Shown here piece after piece: positions 50,596-59,134 of a stretch of 64,000 bases of DNA; position 1 is the stretch's first letter, and every line of letters starts with the position of its first letter. The notes under the pieces are model-generated. The model was given only the letters and a program-made list of their open reading frames with translations. It made no database searches and was not told the DNA's origin. This DNA is from an uncultured Lachnospiraceae bacterium. GTDB lineage: Bacteria > Bacillota > Clostridia > Lachnospirales > Lachnospiraceae. The position numbers and the translations under genes are program-made. The DNA lies in contig CAJTOL010000016.1 of the NCBI GenBank assembly GCA_910577645.1, forward strand, positions 8,280 through 72,279, read 5' to 3'.

Positions 50596-50615
50596 ACATC
50601 AAAAATAATTGATGT
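50596..50615. promoter_or_regulatory. Second ArsR operator, upstream of the permease gene
   Basis: Perfect inverted repeat ACATCAA-N6-TTGATGT, same half-sites as the operator at 50209-50228, in the 93-base gap before the permease. A further TTGAT half-site lies at 50586. A small AAAACG/CGTTT stem precedes it (about 50552-50582). Confidence 0.7.
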
Positions 50616-50647
50616 GTTTTCTGACAAACTGAAAGTGAGGTTTTTTA

Positions 50648-51649
50648 ATGGGGATATGGCAGTTTATCCAAGATCAGGTTTTAGGAATGAAGTGGCTCAA
50701 TGGACTGATTGGCAGGGGCCTTTCTATGCTGGGGCTGGATGTGGGGGGACGCGTAGGGGGAAGCATCCAGTTTTTTCTCTATGATGTGCTAAAAATCACT
50801 GTGCTGCTTTGTTTTTTGATTTTCGTTATTTCCTACATTCAAAGCTACTTTCCGCCAGAGCGAAGCAAACAGATATTGGGCCGGTTTCACGGTATTGGCG
50901 CCAATATTGTATCCGCTCTGCTGGGGACTGTGACGCCTTTCTGCTCCTGTTCGTCTATTCCTCTGTTTATCGGCTTCACCAGTGCCGGTCTGCCTTTGGG
51001 AGTTACGTTTTCCTTTCTGATTTCATCCCCAATGGTGGATTTGGGAAGCCTTATCCTTTTAATGAGTATTTTCGGCGGGAAAGTTGCTGTTGTTTATGTG
51101 GCGGTTGGGCTGGTAATTGCCGTGGCAGGCGGCACTTTGATTGAGGGATTACACATGGAGCTGTATGTAGAAGAATTTATCCGCAAGGCCGGAAGGGTGG
51201 ATATAGAAACCCCTGACCTGACGAAGCAGGAACGGATTCAGTTTGCAAAAGAACAAGTTGTCTCCACTTTTAAGAAAGTATTCCCATATATTTTGGTTGG
51301 AGTAGGCATTGGCGCAGCTATTCATAACTGGATACCAGAAAGCTGGATTGAAGGTGTGCTGGGAGGAAACAATCCCTTAAGCGTTGTTCTTGCTACACTG
51401 GTAGGCGTTCCTATGTATGCTGATATTTTCGGCACTATTCCTGTGGCGGAGGCTCTGCTTTACAAGGGAGCCCAGCTTGGTACGATTCTGGCTTTTATGA
51501 TGGCTGTTACCACCTTAAGCTTACCGTCTATGATTATGCTTCGTAAAGCGGTAAAACCAAAACTGCTGGCCTTATTTATCACTATTTGCACTATGGGCAT
51601 TATTATTGTCGGCTACCTGTTTAATACGTTTCAATTTTTATTGATATAA
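50648..51649 (+). CDS. Permease of the ArsP/DUF318 family
   Basis: 333 residues, about eight membrane helices in two halves around a cytoplasmic loop (residues ~180-215). The diagnostic Cys motif 'TPFCSCSSIPLFIGF' and 'FLISSPMVDLGSLILL' are those of ArsP, which exports trivalent organoarsenicals; some relatives (YraQ group) have other roles. Context with an ArsR regulator supports metalloid export. Followed 40 bases later by a small thioredoxin-like gene. Confidence 0.9.
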   Translation: MGIWQFIQDQVLGMKWLNGLIGRGLSMLGLDVGGRVGGSIQFFLYDVLKITVLLCFLIFVISYIQSYFPPERSKQILGRFHGIGANIVSALLGTVTPFCSCSSIPLFIGFTSAGLPLGVTFSFLISSPMVDLGSLILLMSIFGGKVAVVYVAVGLVIAVAGGTLIEGLHMELYVEEFIRKAGRVDIETPDLTKQERIQFAKEQVVSTFKKVFPYILVGVGIGAAIHNWIPESWIEGVLGGNNPLSVVLATLVGVPMYADIFGTIPVAEALLYKGAQLGTILAFMMAVTTLSLPSMIMLRKAVKPKLLALFITICTMGIIIVGYLFNTFQFLLI

Positions 51650-51689
51650 ATTGCGTGCCGGTTCATTATTATACCAGGAGGAATTAACT

Positions 51690-52040
51690 ATGGGACTGTT
51701 TAACAAGAAAAAGGAACAAACAAAAACTTGCTGCTGTGGCGGCAACTGCACCCCGGAAGCGATGGCTCAGTCGGAGACGGCAAAGTCTGCTGACGGGATT
51801 AAGGTACTGGGAGGCGGCTGCGCCAAATGCAACGCTTTAGAGGATGCTGTCCGTGCTGCTCTGACGGAGCTGGGAATGGATACGTCCATTGACCATGTGA
51901 CGGACTTTGCGGAGATTGCTTCTTACGGAGTAATGACGACACCGGCACTGGTGGTGGATGGGAAAGTGGTTTCTTATGGTAAGGTTTTGAAAAAGGAGGA
52001 GGCAAAAACCATCATTCAAAAGGCGCGAACATTTTTCTGA
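51690..52040 (+). CDS. Small thioredoxin-fold protein with CxxC and Cys-rich N-terminus
   Basis: 116 residues from the ATG at 51690 (CAGGAGG upstream; the longer frame from 51651 has no such site). The active site is 'VLGGGCAKCNALEDAVRAAL', and 'VMTTPALVVDGKVVSYGKVL' has the cis-Pro of a thioredoxin fold (TM0996/MTH895 group). The N-terminus adds 'CCCGGNC', a possible metalloid-binding motif. It always seems to travel with ArsP-type permeases in Firmicutes; reducing or delivering the metalloid is a fair inference. Confidence 0.9.
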   Translation: MGLFNKKKEQTKTCCCGGNCTPEAMAQSETAKSADGIKVLGGGCAKCNALEDAVRAALTELGMDTSIDHVTDFAEIASYGVMTTPALVVDGKVVSYGKVLKKEEAKTIIQKARTFF

Positions 52041-52080
52041 AAAGGAGTCACAATATGTGAGAAACATCTGCCCTTCCGCC

Positions 52081-52109
52081 TTGCATTACATGCCGGAAAC
52101 TGGTATAAT
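52081..52109 (+). promoter_or_regulatory. Promoter of malQ
   Basis: -35 TTGCAT (52081-52086), 17-base spacer, perfect -10 TATAAT (52104-52109). A small TTTAAATC/GATTTAA palindrome (52138-52157) lies in the leader. Confidence 0.7.
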
Positions 52110-52181
52110 ATGAACACTTGGAGAAGTATTTTCAAGAGTTTAAATCACCAGATTTAAGACAAAACAGGGGAGAATTGTGAC

Positions 52182-53681
52182 ATGAGAGAGTGTGGAATGT
52201 TGCTTCCTGTATTTAGCCTGCCATCGAAATATGGTATCGGCTGTTTTTCCAGGGAAGCTTACAAATTTGTGGACACCCTGCAGTCAGCAGGACAAAAGTA
52301 CTGGCAGATACTGCCGCTGGGACCTACTGGTTATGGAGATTCCCCGTACCAGTCCTTTTCTGCTTTTGCAGGGAATCCTTTACTGATTGATTTGGAGCAG
52401 CTGATTGAAGAGGGCCTTTTGACAAAAGAGGACTGTGACGAAACAGACTTTGGCAAGGATCTGCGGACAATTAACTATGATAAGGTTCACACAGGCAAAG
52501 GGCTGATGCTGAAAAAAGCTTACGAAAACTGGAAGGAAAAAGAAAGAATTTCGGAACCGGCCCAGGTTCATGAAAAAGCCAGGGCTTCCCTGATGGAGGA
52601 TACGCTGGATTATTGCTTTTACATGGCGTTAAGGGAAGCTTTCCAGGATGTGGAATGGAGTAAATGGGAGGAAGACATTCGCCTGCGCCGCCCGGAGGCC
52701 ATGGACAAATACCGGAAAGAGCTGGAAGATGAAATAGGCTTTCATGAGTTTCAGCAGTTGATTTTTATAGAACAGTGGAAAAAACTGAAAGCTTACGCCA
52801 ATGAGCGGGGCATCCGTATAATCGGGGATATTCCGATTTATGTTTCCTTTGACGGTGCAGATACATGGGCGCATCCGGAGATGTTTCAGTTTGACCATAC
52901 CGGGACTCCCAAAGCGGTTGCAGGCTGTCCGCCGGATGCTTTTTCTGAGAGCGGCCAGCTCTGGGGAAATCCTTTATATGACTGGGATTATCACGAGAAA
53001 ACTGGTTTTGGCTGGTGGATTCGCAGGGTAGATTATAGCTTTAAATTTTATGATGTGGTAAGAATCGACCATTTTAGAGGATTTGACGAATATTATTCCA
53101 TTCCCTATGGAGAGAAAACCGCCAGAAACGGTCACTGGAAAAAAGGGCCGGGGATGAAGCTGTTTAATACCTTAAAAAACTGGTTTGGAGAACTTCCGGT
53201 GATTGCTGAGGATCTGGGGATATTAACGCCTACGGTTCATGAGCTGTTGGCAGCTACAGGCTTCCCGGGAATGAAAGTCCTGGAATTTGCATTTGATGCA
53301 AGCGGATCCAGCATTTATCTGCCTCATAATTATAAAAATTCCAACTGTGTGGTTTATACCGGAACTCATGATAACGATACAGTCCGGGGCTGGTTTGAAA
53401 AAATGGAAGGAGCAGATCTGCAATTTACTACAGAATATATGGATTTAGACAAGACAGAAGCTGCCCATGCCAACTGGAAATTTATTCGTCTGGCTTTGTC
53501 CAGCATTGCAGATTTGGCGATTATTCCGGTGCAGGACTATCTGGGATTAAACTCCAGCGCAAGGATAAATGAGCCGGGGACAGTGGGAACAAACTGGAGA
53601 TGGCGGATGCTGGACGGCGAGCTGACCAGGGAGATTGCACAGAAGTGCCGGAGAATGGCAAGGCTGTATGGCAGATATTAA
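52182..53681 (+). CDS. malQ: 4-alpha-glucanotransferase
   Basis: 499 residues, GH77. N-terminal 'MLLPVFSLPSKYGIGCFSRE', mid 'IIGDIPIYVSFDGADTWAHP', catalytic Asp in 'DVVRIDHFRGFDEYYSIPYG', Glu in 'VIAEDLGILTPTVHELL' and Asp in 'VYTGTHDNDTVRGWFE'. It moves maltosyl units between alpha-1,4-glucans in the cytoplasm. It and glgB, 6 kb upstream, are the only glycogen/starch genes in the window. Strong promoter and terminator of its own. Confidence 0.96.
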   Translation: MRECGMLLPVFSLPSKYGIGCFSREAYKFVDTLQSAGQKYWQILPLGPTGYGDSPYQSFSAFAGNPLLIDLEQLIEEGLLTKEDCDETDFGKDLRTINYDKVHTGKGLMLKKAYENWKEKERISEPAQVHEKARASLMEDTLDYCFYMALREAFQDVEWSKWEEDIRLRRPEAMDKYRKELEDEIGFHEFQQLIFIEQWKKLKAYANERGIRIIGDIPIYVSFDGADTWAHPEMFQFDHTGTPKAVAGCPPDAFSESGQLWGNPLYDWDYHEKTGFGWWIRRVDYSFKFYDVVRIDHFRGFDEYYSIPYGEKTARNGHWKKGPGMKLFNTLKNWFGELPVIAEDLGILTPTVHELLAATGFPGMKVLEFAFDASGSSIYLPHNYKNSNCVVYTGTHDNDTVRGWFEKMEGADLQFTTEYMDLDKTEAAHANWKFIRLALSSIADLAIIPVQDYLGLNSSARINEPGTVGTNWRWRMLDGELTREIAQKCRRMARLYGRY

Positions 53682-53742
53682 TTTAATTTTGTGGAAGTAC
53701 AGAGAACAAACTGTTGGCGGAATTCCTGTATAATATAAAAAT

Positions 53743-53795
53743 AAAAGCGGATGCAGCAAGACAGAAAAAGAATTCTTGTGCTGTATCCGCTTTTT
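53743..53795. terminator. Terminator between malQ and the anchored protein gene
   Basis: AAAAGCGGATGCAGCA pairs with TGCTGTATCCGCTTTT (with G-T pairs) and ends in five T; A-rich on the other side, so bidirectional. Confidence 0.85.
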
Positions 53796-53817
53796 GTATT
53801 CGTGGAATCCGCCGAGA

Positions 53818-54594
53818 TTATTGAGAAATCGTAATGCCAGCTGTTTGAGATTCTGAATTTTCATCCGAAGAGGCGCCGGCAGCCCCTGCTTCCTGCCCTA
53901 GGGCTGCTTCCGTACCGCCGGCAGAATCGCCGTTCATGGGCATGTTGCCGGAAGTAGTGTTAAAGTTGGCCTGAGTGGCATTGCCGCACATATCTTCCGC
54001 ATAAACGGTAAGTCCGGTGGCGTCAATTTCAAAAGAAACCTTGTTATTGATTTTATCAATAGTGGGAGGCACCGGGGTTCCCATGGCAGTAGTGGCGGAG
54101 ATGGAAGTAAAATCCACACCGGATTGACTGTCTTCAATGGTAAAGGTCAGGATATTGTCCTCAATAGTGAAATCTTCACTGATAGAGGGGGGAAGCTCGT
54201 CTAAAATATCCACTGGTTCATAGGAAGCGGTAATCATGCCGTTGATGCAGGCAACAGTGACTTCAATAACACCGTTTTTATTAATGGCGGCAGTATATTT
54301 TCCACGTCCTGTTTCTTCAAGCTCTAAAGGGGCAGACTCCTGAGTGGTCACCATACTTTTTATGGGAAGAAGGGACTTTACAGTAATGGAGACGGAAGTG
54401 GTTTTGTAGTCCTTGGTGGTGCCTACAGTAATCTCAACCTTTGGTTTGGCAGTTAAAAGAAAAAAGAGCAAACTGTTAAATACAATAAAAGGGATTATAT
54501 AAAAAAGCAGGACATGAAGAAAATCATCCTGTTTTTGGGGAGCCTTGTAGCCGTAACGGGGAGTTGAGGTACGGCGTGCAGTGCGCTGTTCCAT
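53818..54594 (-). CDS. Membrane-anchored extracytoplasmic protein with Ig-like folds
   Basis: 258 residues from the ATG at 54594, chosen for the AGGAGGT seven bases upstream. A basic N-terminus (EQRTARRTSTPRYGYK) and one membrane helix ('VLLFYIIPFIVFNSLLFFLL') anchor a beta-rich outer region: 'VEITVGTTKDYKTTSVSITV', 'DNILTFTIEDSQSGVDFTSI', 'SFEIDATGLTVYAEDMCGNA', which look like bacterial Ig-type domains. The tail is Gly/Ala/Ser/Glu-rich. Function unknown; no enzyme motif. Promoter on the minus strand at 54629-54657. Confidence 0.75.
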   Translation of the reverse strand: MEQRTARRTSTPRYGYKAPQKQDDFLHVLLFYIIPFIVFNSLLFFLLTAKPKVEITVGTTKDYKTTSVSITVKSLLPIKSMVTTQESAPLELEETGRGKYTAAINKNGVIEVTVACINGMITASYEPVDILDELPPSISEDFTIEDNILTFTIEDSQSGVDFTSISATTAMGTPVPPTIDKINNKVSFEIDATGLTVYAEDMCGNATQANFNTTSGNMPMNGDSAGGTEAALGQEAGAAGASSDENSESQTAGITISQ

Positions 54595-54628
54595 AAAGAT
54601 TACCTCCTGCAATTGATTTTCGCCCTTA

Positions 54629-54657
54629 AGCATAACAGAAAATAGACCAACTTACAA
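54629..54657 (-). promoter_or_regulatory. Promoter of the anchored protein gene
   Basis: Reading the minus strand: -35 TTGTAA (54652-54657), 17-base spacer, -10 TATGCT (54629-54634). On the plus strand an extended -10 (TGTTATGAT, near 54685) may serve the HD hydrolase gene. Confidence 0.5.
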
Positions 54658-54738
54658 GATTAACTTCTAAATTCTGTCGGAATGTGTTATGATTAATCTG
54701 TCTGTAAACAAAATATCAAATCAAGCAGGAGGAATCCC

Positions 54739-55290
54739 ATGGTTAGAAAAGCGGCGTTATTTGCGGCAAAGGCTCATGAAGGGGCAGTTAGAAAGGGTTC
54801 CAATATTCCCTATATCACCCATCCTATGGAAACGGCAGTAATTGTCTCCATGATGACCGATGATAAGGAAGTGATTGCAGCAGCGCTGCTTCATGATGTT
54901 ATAGAAGACGCAGGAGTTAGCGAGGACGAGCTTCGGGAACAATTCGGCGACAGGGTGGCCTGGCTGGTGGCGAAAGAGAGTGAGGACAAGTCCCGCACTT
55001 GGGAGGAGCGGAAGGCGACTACGATAAAAAAGCTGGAGACAGCCGAAAGGGATTCGAAGATACTGGCTTTGGGAGATAAGCTGAGCAATTTGAGATGTAC
55101 AGCCAGAGACTACATGCATATAGGTGACAAAGTATGGGAGCGCTTTCATCAAAAGGATCCCCAAATGCAGTGTTGGTACTACACAGGAGTGCTGAAACAG
55201 CTTGAGGATCTGGCAAATTTTCCGGCTTATCAGGAATATACTCTTCTCTGCGATTTTGTTTTTGGAACAGAGAATATAAAAAATAAATAA
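54739..55290 (+). CDS. HD domain hydrolase, Mesh1/small alarmone hydrolase-like
   Basis: 183 residues. It has the RelA/SpoT hydrolase-type pattern: 'AAKAHEGAVRKGSNIPYITH', the HD motif in 'AALLHDVIEDAGVSEDELRE' and 'ALGDKLSNLRCTARDY'. No synthetase or ACT domain is present, so it is a stand-alone hydrolase. Mesh1-type enzymes remove pyrophosphate from (p)ppGpp; some relatives act on other nucleotides. Start by AGGAGG. It lies upstream of the polysaccharide deacetylase by 19 bases. Confidence 0.85.
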   Translation: MVRKAALFAAKAHEGAVRKGSNIPYITHPMETAVIVSMMTDDKEVIAAALLHDVIEDAGVSEDELREQFGDRVAWLVAKESEDKSRTWEERKATTIKKLETAERDSKILALGDKLSNLRCTARDYMHIGDKVWERFHQKDPQMQCWYYTGVLKQLEDLANFPAYQEYTLLCDFVFGTENIKNK

Positions 55291-55309
55291 TTTTAAGAAG
55301 GGGCTTAAT

Positions 55310-56617
55310 ATGGGGAAGATATCGAAAAAGATGAGAAAAGTGGCTATGATACTTGCAACAGCAGGGGCTATCTGGCTGGCTTCGCCGTTTACAGCGGCGG
55401 CAGATGAACAAAAGACTGGTCCGGGAGTTGAACTGGAACAGGGCGCGGAAGAAGAAACGGCGGCAGAGACAGGAGGACAGGAAGAATTACAGCCAGAACA
55501 GGAAGAATTACAGGTCGATCAACTGCCGGATCTTAAGACGGTCTGTCAGGCGTTTATGGCAGGCAGCGGATGGAGCGAGGAGTATGGCGACAACTTTGAG
55601 TGCGTCAGGGCCGGAGACTATCTGACGGCTTTAAAGGCGACTCTTCAGGGACAGCCGGAGGGGATGAGCGGAACCTTAACTTATCAGGTAAACGTCAGCG
55701 GATTAGGCTGGCAGCCCTGGGCGGAAAATATGGCGGAAACCGGCAACACAGAAGGTGGAGCCGCTTTGGAAGCCGTCAAGATGGAACTGACGGGAGAATT
55801 AAAAGAAAACTATGATATTTATTATATGGTATACCAAAACGGGACCTGGACAGACTGGGCGGTTAACGGAATTCCGGCAGGCCAGGAAGGCGTGGGTTTG
55901 AGAGCAGACGGAATCCGAATGTCCGTGACGAAAAAAGGCCAGGCGCCGCCTGCAGAGCCGGAAAAGCTTCCCGGACCGATCCTGCCGGCAGGGGTAGATC
56001 CCAGCCGTCCCATGGTAGCACTGACTTTTGACGACGGTCCCAAAGTTTCGGTTACAAACCGAATTCTTAACAGTCTGGAGGCCTGCGGCGGAAGAGCAAC
56101 CTTCTTTATGGTGGGAACGAATATAAATAAAGGGACCAGTCCAACAATTCAGAGGATGGTTTCTTTGAACTGCGAGGTGGCAAATCATACCGATAGTCAT
56201 AAGTATTTAAGTAAGATTGGCGCAGGGGGGATTGTTTCTCAAGTACAGGCGGTAAACCAGAAACTTCAGAACGTCTGCGGAGTGGAGCCTAAACTGGTAC
56301 GGCCTCCGGGAGGGTACTACGACAAGGCATCTTTGAATGTACTGGGAACCCTGGGGATGCCTGCCATTATGTGGTCAATTGATACCAGGGACTGGCAGCA
56401 TAAAAATCCTTCCAGGACTATTAGCAGTGTTTTGGATCATGTAAGAGACGGGGATATTATCCTTATGCATGATATATATGGTACGACTGCCGATGCTGCG
56501 GAAGTGATTATTCCGGAACTGGTAAAGAGAGGATATCAATTGGTAACGGTTAGCGAGCTTGGCGCTTACCGGGGAGGAATCGCGGGAGGACAGGTTTATA
56601 GCCGGTTCTACAGGTAG
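55310..56617 (+). CDS. Secreted polysaccharide deacetylase (NodB domain)
   Basis: 435 residues. A signal peptide ('MILATAGAIWLASPFTAAAD') leads to a Glu/Gln-rich linker, a ~120-residue domain of 'GLGWQPWAENMAETGNTEGG' type (like clostridial hydrophobic W repeats) and a C-terminal NodB domain from ~235: catalytic 'MVALTFDDGPKVS', zinc His in 'NHTDSHKYL', 'RPPGGYYD', 'WSIDTRDWQHKNPSR' and 'ILMHDIYGTT'. It should deacetylate peptidoglycan or another N-acetylated glycan outside the cell. The W-repeat-like module may hold it on the wall; that part is resemblance only. Confidence 0.92.
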   Translation: MGKISKKMRKVAMILATAGAIWLASPFTAAADEQKTGPGVELEQGAEEETAAETGGQEELQPEQEELQVDQLPDLKTVCQAFMAGSGWSEEYGDNFECVRAGDYLTALKATLQGQPEGMSGTLTYQVNVSGLGWQPWAENMAETGNTEGGAALEAVKMELTGELKENYDIYYMVYQNGTWTDWAVNGIPAGQEGVGLRADGIRMSVTKKGQAPPAEPEKLPGPILPAGVDPSRPMVALTFDDGPKVSVTNRILNSLEACGGRATFFMVGTNINKGTSPTIQRMVSLNCEVANHTDSHKYLSKIGAGGIVSQVQAVNQKLQNVCGVEPKLVRPPGGYYDKASLNVLGTLGMPAIMWSIDTRDWQHKNPSRTISSVLDHVRDGDIILMHDIYGTTADAAEVIIPELVKRGYQLVTVSELGAYRGGIAGGQVYSRFYR

Positions 56618-56685
56618 TTACTGTTCACGATTTTCTCCTTTTTCGACAAAAGCAGACCTTGCGAAATAGAATACATCAGGATATA

Positions 56686-56742
56686 ATACCCTCAGTGGAC
56701 AAGGACAACCGCAAATTTCCTTGTCTGCTGTGGGTATTATTT
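56686..56742. terminator. Hairpin terminator of repeat family 2
   Basis: AATACCCTCAGTGGACAAGG pairs with CCTTGTCTGCTGTGGGTATT and is followed by TATTTATTATTATC. Arms match the family 2 element at 49722. Upstream, TAGTTACTGTTCACG at 56615 resembles part of the element near 59090. Confidence 0.8.
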
Positions 56743-56857
56743 ATTATTATCATTAAATTTCTTGTACAACTCTGGAAAAAGAGTGTAATTGCATATCAAT
56801 CTGCTATAATAACCTGTCAATGGACACGTCCCCGCATAATTCCAGGATTTAAAAGGT

Positions 56858-57979
56858 GTGATAATTATTATAAAGAAAATTGTTTTTCTGGGAATATTGG
56901 CTCTTATTTTGGTTTTTTTCCTTCCTCTCCGAATTGAGGCAGATACACAAAGACCGCCGTCAGAGGAACCTTTGGTAGGCCTTGTTACAGCATCCTATAT
57001 TCCAAGGACAGAATGGTGGAGGAGTAATGCCAGAACCGTATATGAAGATGGAACTTGGCCGGATATCACACGAATTATAGAATATGAAGGAGTGGAGGCG
57101 CTGGCGGATATTCCTCAGGAGGTAGGGGGACAGGCGTGGAACGAGGAGTTGGAGGCAGCGGGATATGGCCGTCTGTTTCTTACCGGACTAAAAGAGCTGT
57201 CTAACGAGGACGGCAGTACAAAAAGCCGATGGCAGGCCGGCTTTTCTATGGTGGTTACCTTTCGGGATTATGGGGCAGAAACCTATGAGCTTAATGGCAG
57301 GCGGATTTCCCACCAGGAGGAAAGGCCGCCTCTTTGGGAAAGCCAGGAGGCGCTTTTGGGATTAATAGGGGGAACCACAGCAGATTACCGGATTACAGAG
57401 ATAGAGTGGCTGGGAGAAAGGTATACAGACGATTTCGGTATTCCGTATCGAAACGCCAGAGTAACAGGGCTTCGTAAGGTTTCCGATTACCAGGCAGTAT
57501 ATCAGGGGAAAGCAATCGCTCCCAGGATACTTCAGACAACTGGAAGAGAGCAGAATATTGTGGAAAGAGAAGAGCCGGAAGAACCGGTACAGGAAGAATC
57601 AGAACAGGAAGAGACTGCTGCAGAGACACTATTGCAGGATGAGATGCCTGAACCGGAGGAGGTGTCTGACCTTATCCGGGAGACTGCCGCTGAAACAATA
57701 TCCCAGGAGGGAGAGAGCCTGCCGGAACTTACGGAAGTGCCGCCTGACCCGGCGGCGGAGGGAGAATATATAGAACAGCCCGCCCGGAGGATTTCTTTTA
57801 CCTCTGTCAAAACTGGTTTTATCCGGCTGTCCAAAAGGATTGAGACCTGGATTTACCAAAAGTTCTCCATTCATATACCCGGCTCTCTTCTGCTGGGGAC
57901 AGGAATGGTTTTGGGATCCGCCATTACAGCTCTGGGAATCCGGGGCATACGCCGCCGCCGAAAAAAGAATTCCTTGTGA
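56858..57979 (+). CDS. Secreted, C-terminally anchored protein of unknown function
   Basis: 373 residues from a GTG start with a weak ribosome site; an extended -10 promoter (TGCTATAAT, 56802-56810) lies upstream. An N-terminal signal helix ('IVFLGILALILVFFLPLRIE'), a ~200-residue outer domain of no family I know ('WRSNARTVYEDGTWPDITRI', 'WQAGFSMVVTFRDYGAETYE', 'YRITEIEWLGERYTDDFGIP'), a Glu/Pro-rich stalk (~225-300) and a C-terminal membrane helix ('SLLLGTGMVLGSAITALGI') with a basic end (RRRRKKN). Cell-surface display is clear; the role is not. Follows the deacetylase gene. Confidence 0.75.
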   Translation: MIIIIKKIVFLGILALILVFFLPLRIEADTQRPPSEEPLVGLVTASYIPRTEWWRSNARTVYEDGTWPDITRIIEYEGVEALADIPQEVGGQAWNEELEAAGYGRLFLTGLKELSNEDGSTKSRWQAGFSMVVTFRDYGAETYELNGRRISHQEERPPLWESQEALLGLIGGTTADYRITEIEWLGERYTDDFGIPYRNARVTGLRKVSDYQAVYQGKAIAPRILQTTGREQNIVEREEPEEPVQEESEQEETAAETLLQDEMPEPEEVSDLIRETAAETISQEGESLPELTEVPPDPAAEGEYIEQPARRISFTSVKTGFIRLSKRIETWIYQKFSIHIPGSLLLGTGMVLGSAITALGIRGIRRRRKKNSL

Positions 57980-58002
57980 AACCGTAGAGAATCCGGTATA
58001 AT
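57974..58002 (+). promoter_or_regulatory. Promoter of the purine nucleoside phosphorylase gene
   Basis: -35 TTGTGA (57974-57979), 17-base spacer, perfect -10 TATAAT (57997-58002). Confidence 0.6.
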
Positions 58003-58042
58003 TAAGAGGTATTTGATAATATTATCCAAGGAGGAACTGTAT

Positions 58043-58879
58043 ATGAACAATCCGGTATACGATAAATTAGTGAAATGCTATGAAAGCATCAAGGATCAGA
58101 TTCCCTTTACTCCTAAAGTAGCCCTGATTTTAGGGTCTGGTCTGGGAGATTTTGCAGACGGGATAGAGATGGAAGCCACCATAGACTACAGCTCCATTGA
58201 CGGTTTTCCGGTATCTACCGTACCGGGGCATAAGGGACGCTTTATCTTCGGCCATGTCAATGGTGTACCGGCTGTTATTATGCAGGGCAGGGTTCACTAT
58301 TACGAGGGTTATGCCATGTCTGACGTGGTGCTGCCGGTTCGGCTGATGAAGATGATGGGGGCGCAGATCCTGTTTTTAACCAATGCTGCAGGGGGCGTAA
58401 ATTATGATTTTTCTGCCGGAGATTTTATGATTATCCGGGATCAGATTGCCTGCCTGGTTCCTTCTCCATTAATTGGAGCTAATTTAGATGAATTAGGCCC
58501 CCGGTTCCCGGATATGAGCCAGATTTATGACAATGACCTGCGGGAGATCATCAAAGAATGTGCGGCTAAAAGAGGGATCAATGTGCAGGAAGGAGTATAC
58601 GTCCAGTTTACCGGACCGGCCTATGAATCTCCACAGGAGGTAAAGATGAGCCGTATTATGGGCGGCGACGCAGTAGGTATGAGCACCGCCTGCGAGGCGA
58701 TTGCGGCAAATCATATGGGAATGAAAATCTGCGGCATTTCCTGCATTTCCAACCTGGCCTGCGGAATGAGCGCCCAGCCTCTCAGCCATAAGGAGGTTCA
58801 GGAAGTGGCAGACAGGGTGTCGCCGCTGTTTAAGCAGCTGGTTACCGATTCTATTACCGCTTTTGGCGCATTAGAGTAG
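58043..58879 (+). CDS. punA: Purine nucleoside phosphorylase (trimeric type)
   Basis: 278 residues from the ATG at 58043 (AAGGAGG upstream). Phosphate site 'LILGSGLGDFADGIE' and 'PGHKGRFIFGHVNG', 'MQGRVHYYEGYAMSDVVLPV', base-binding 'NAAGGVNYDFSAGDFMIIRD' and the late 'AVGMSTACEAIAANHMGMKI'. It splits inosine and guanosine with phosphate in purine salvage, in the cytoplasm. Single gene. Confidence 0.95.
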   Translation: MNNPVYDKLVKCYESIKDQIPFTPKVALILGSGLGDFADGIEMEATIDYSSIDGFPVSTVPGHKGRFIFGHVNGVPAVIMQGRVHYYEGYAMSDVVLPVRLMKMMGAQILFLTNAAGGVNYDFSAGDFMIIRDQIACLVPSPLIGANLDELGPRFPDMSQIYDNDLREIIKECAAKRGINVQEGVYVQFTGPAYESPQEVKMSRIMGGDAVGMSTACEAIAANHMGMKICGISCISNLACGMSAQPLSHKEVQEVADRVSPLFKQLVTDSITAFGALE

Positions 58880-59038
58880 AAAAACGCATAAAAAAGAAAA
58901 ACTTAAGATTTCCCCTCGTATTTATTAATGAAAAAGCAATGGTATTGAGCCGGGAAATGTAGTACAATATGGCGTATCATCACCAGAAGGCGATGCAATG
59001 ATTCAGGCCAGAGCATATTTTACCCTGTGTCCCGGATA

Positions 59039-59101
59039 GTTACATAGAGGTAACCATTCAGACGTGATATTTTCCTGCACGGCTGTGCGTCTGAACTGTT
59101 A
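59039..59101. repeat. Inverted repeat in the leader of the lipoprotein gene
   Basis: TAACCATTCAGACG (59051-59064) pairs with CGTCTGAACTGTTA (59088-59101) at 12 of 14 positions, and GTTAC/GTAAC (59039-59054) gives an alternative stem. CTGAACTGTTACA from the right arm also occurs at 50132-50144 region before arsR. There is no T-run; a mobile or regulatory repeat is possible. The rest of the 255-base gap (58880-59134) shows nothing clear. Confidence 0.5.
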
Positions 59102-59134
59102 CACATAAATATTTAATAGACGAGGAGAACGATT

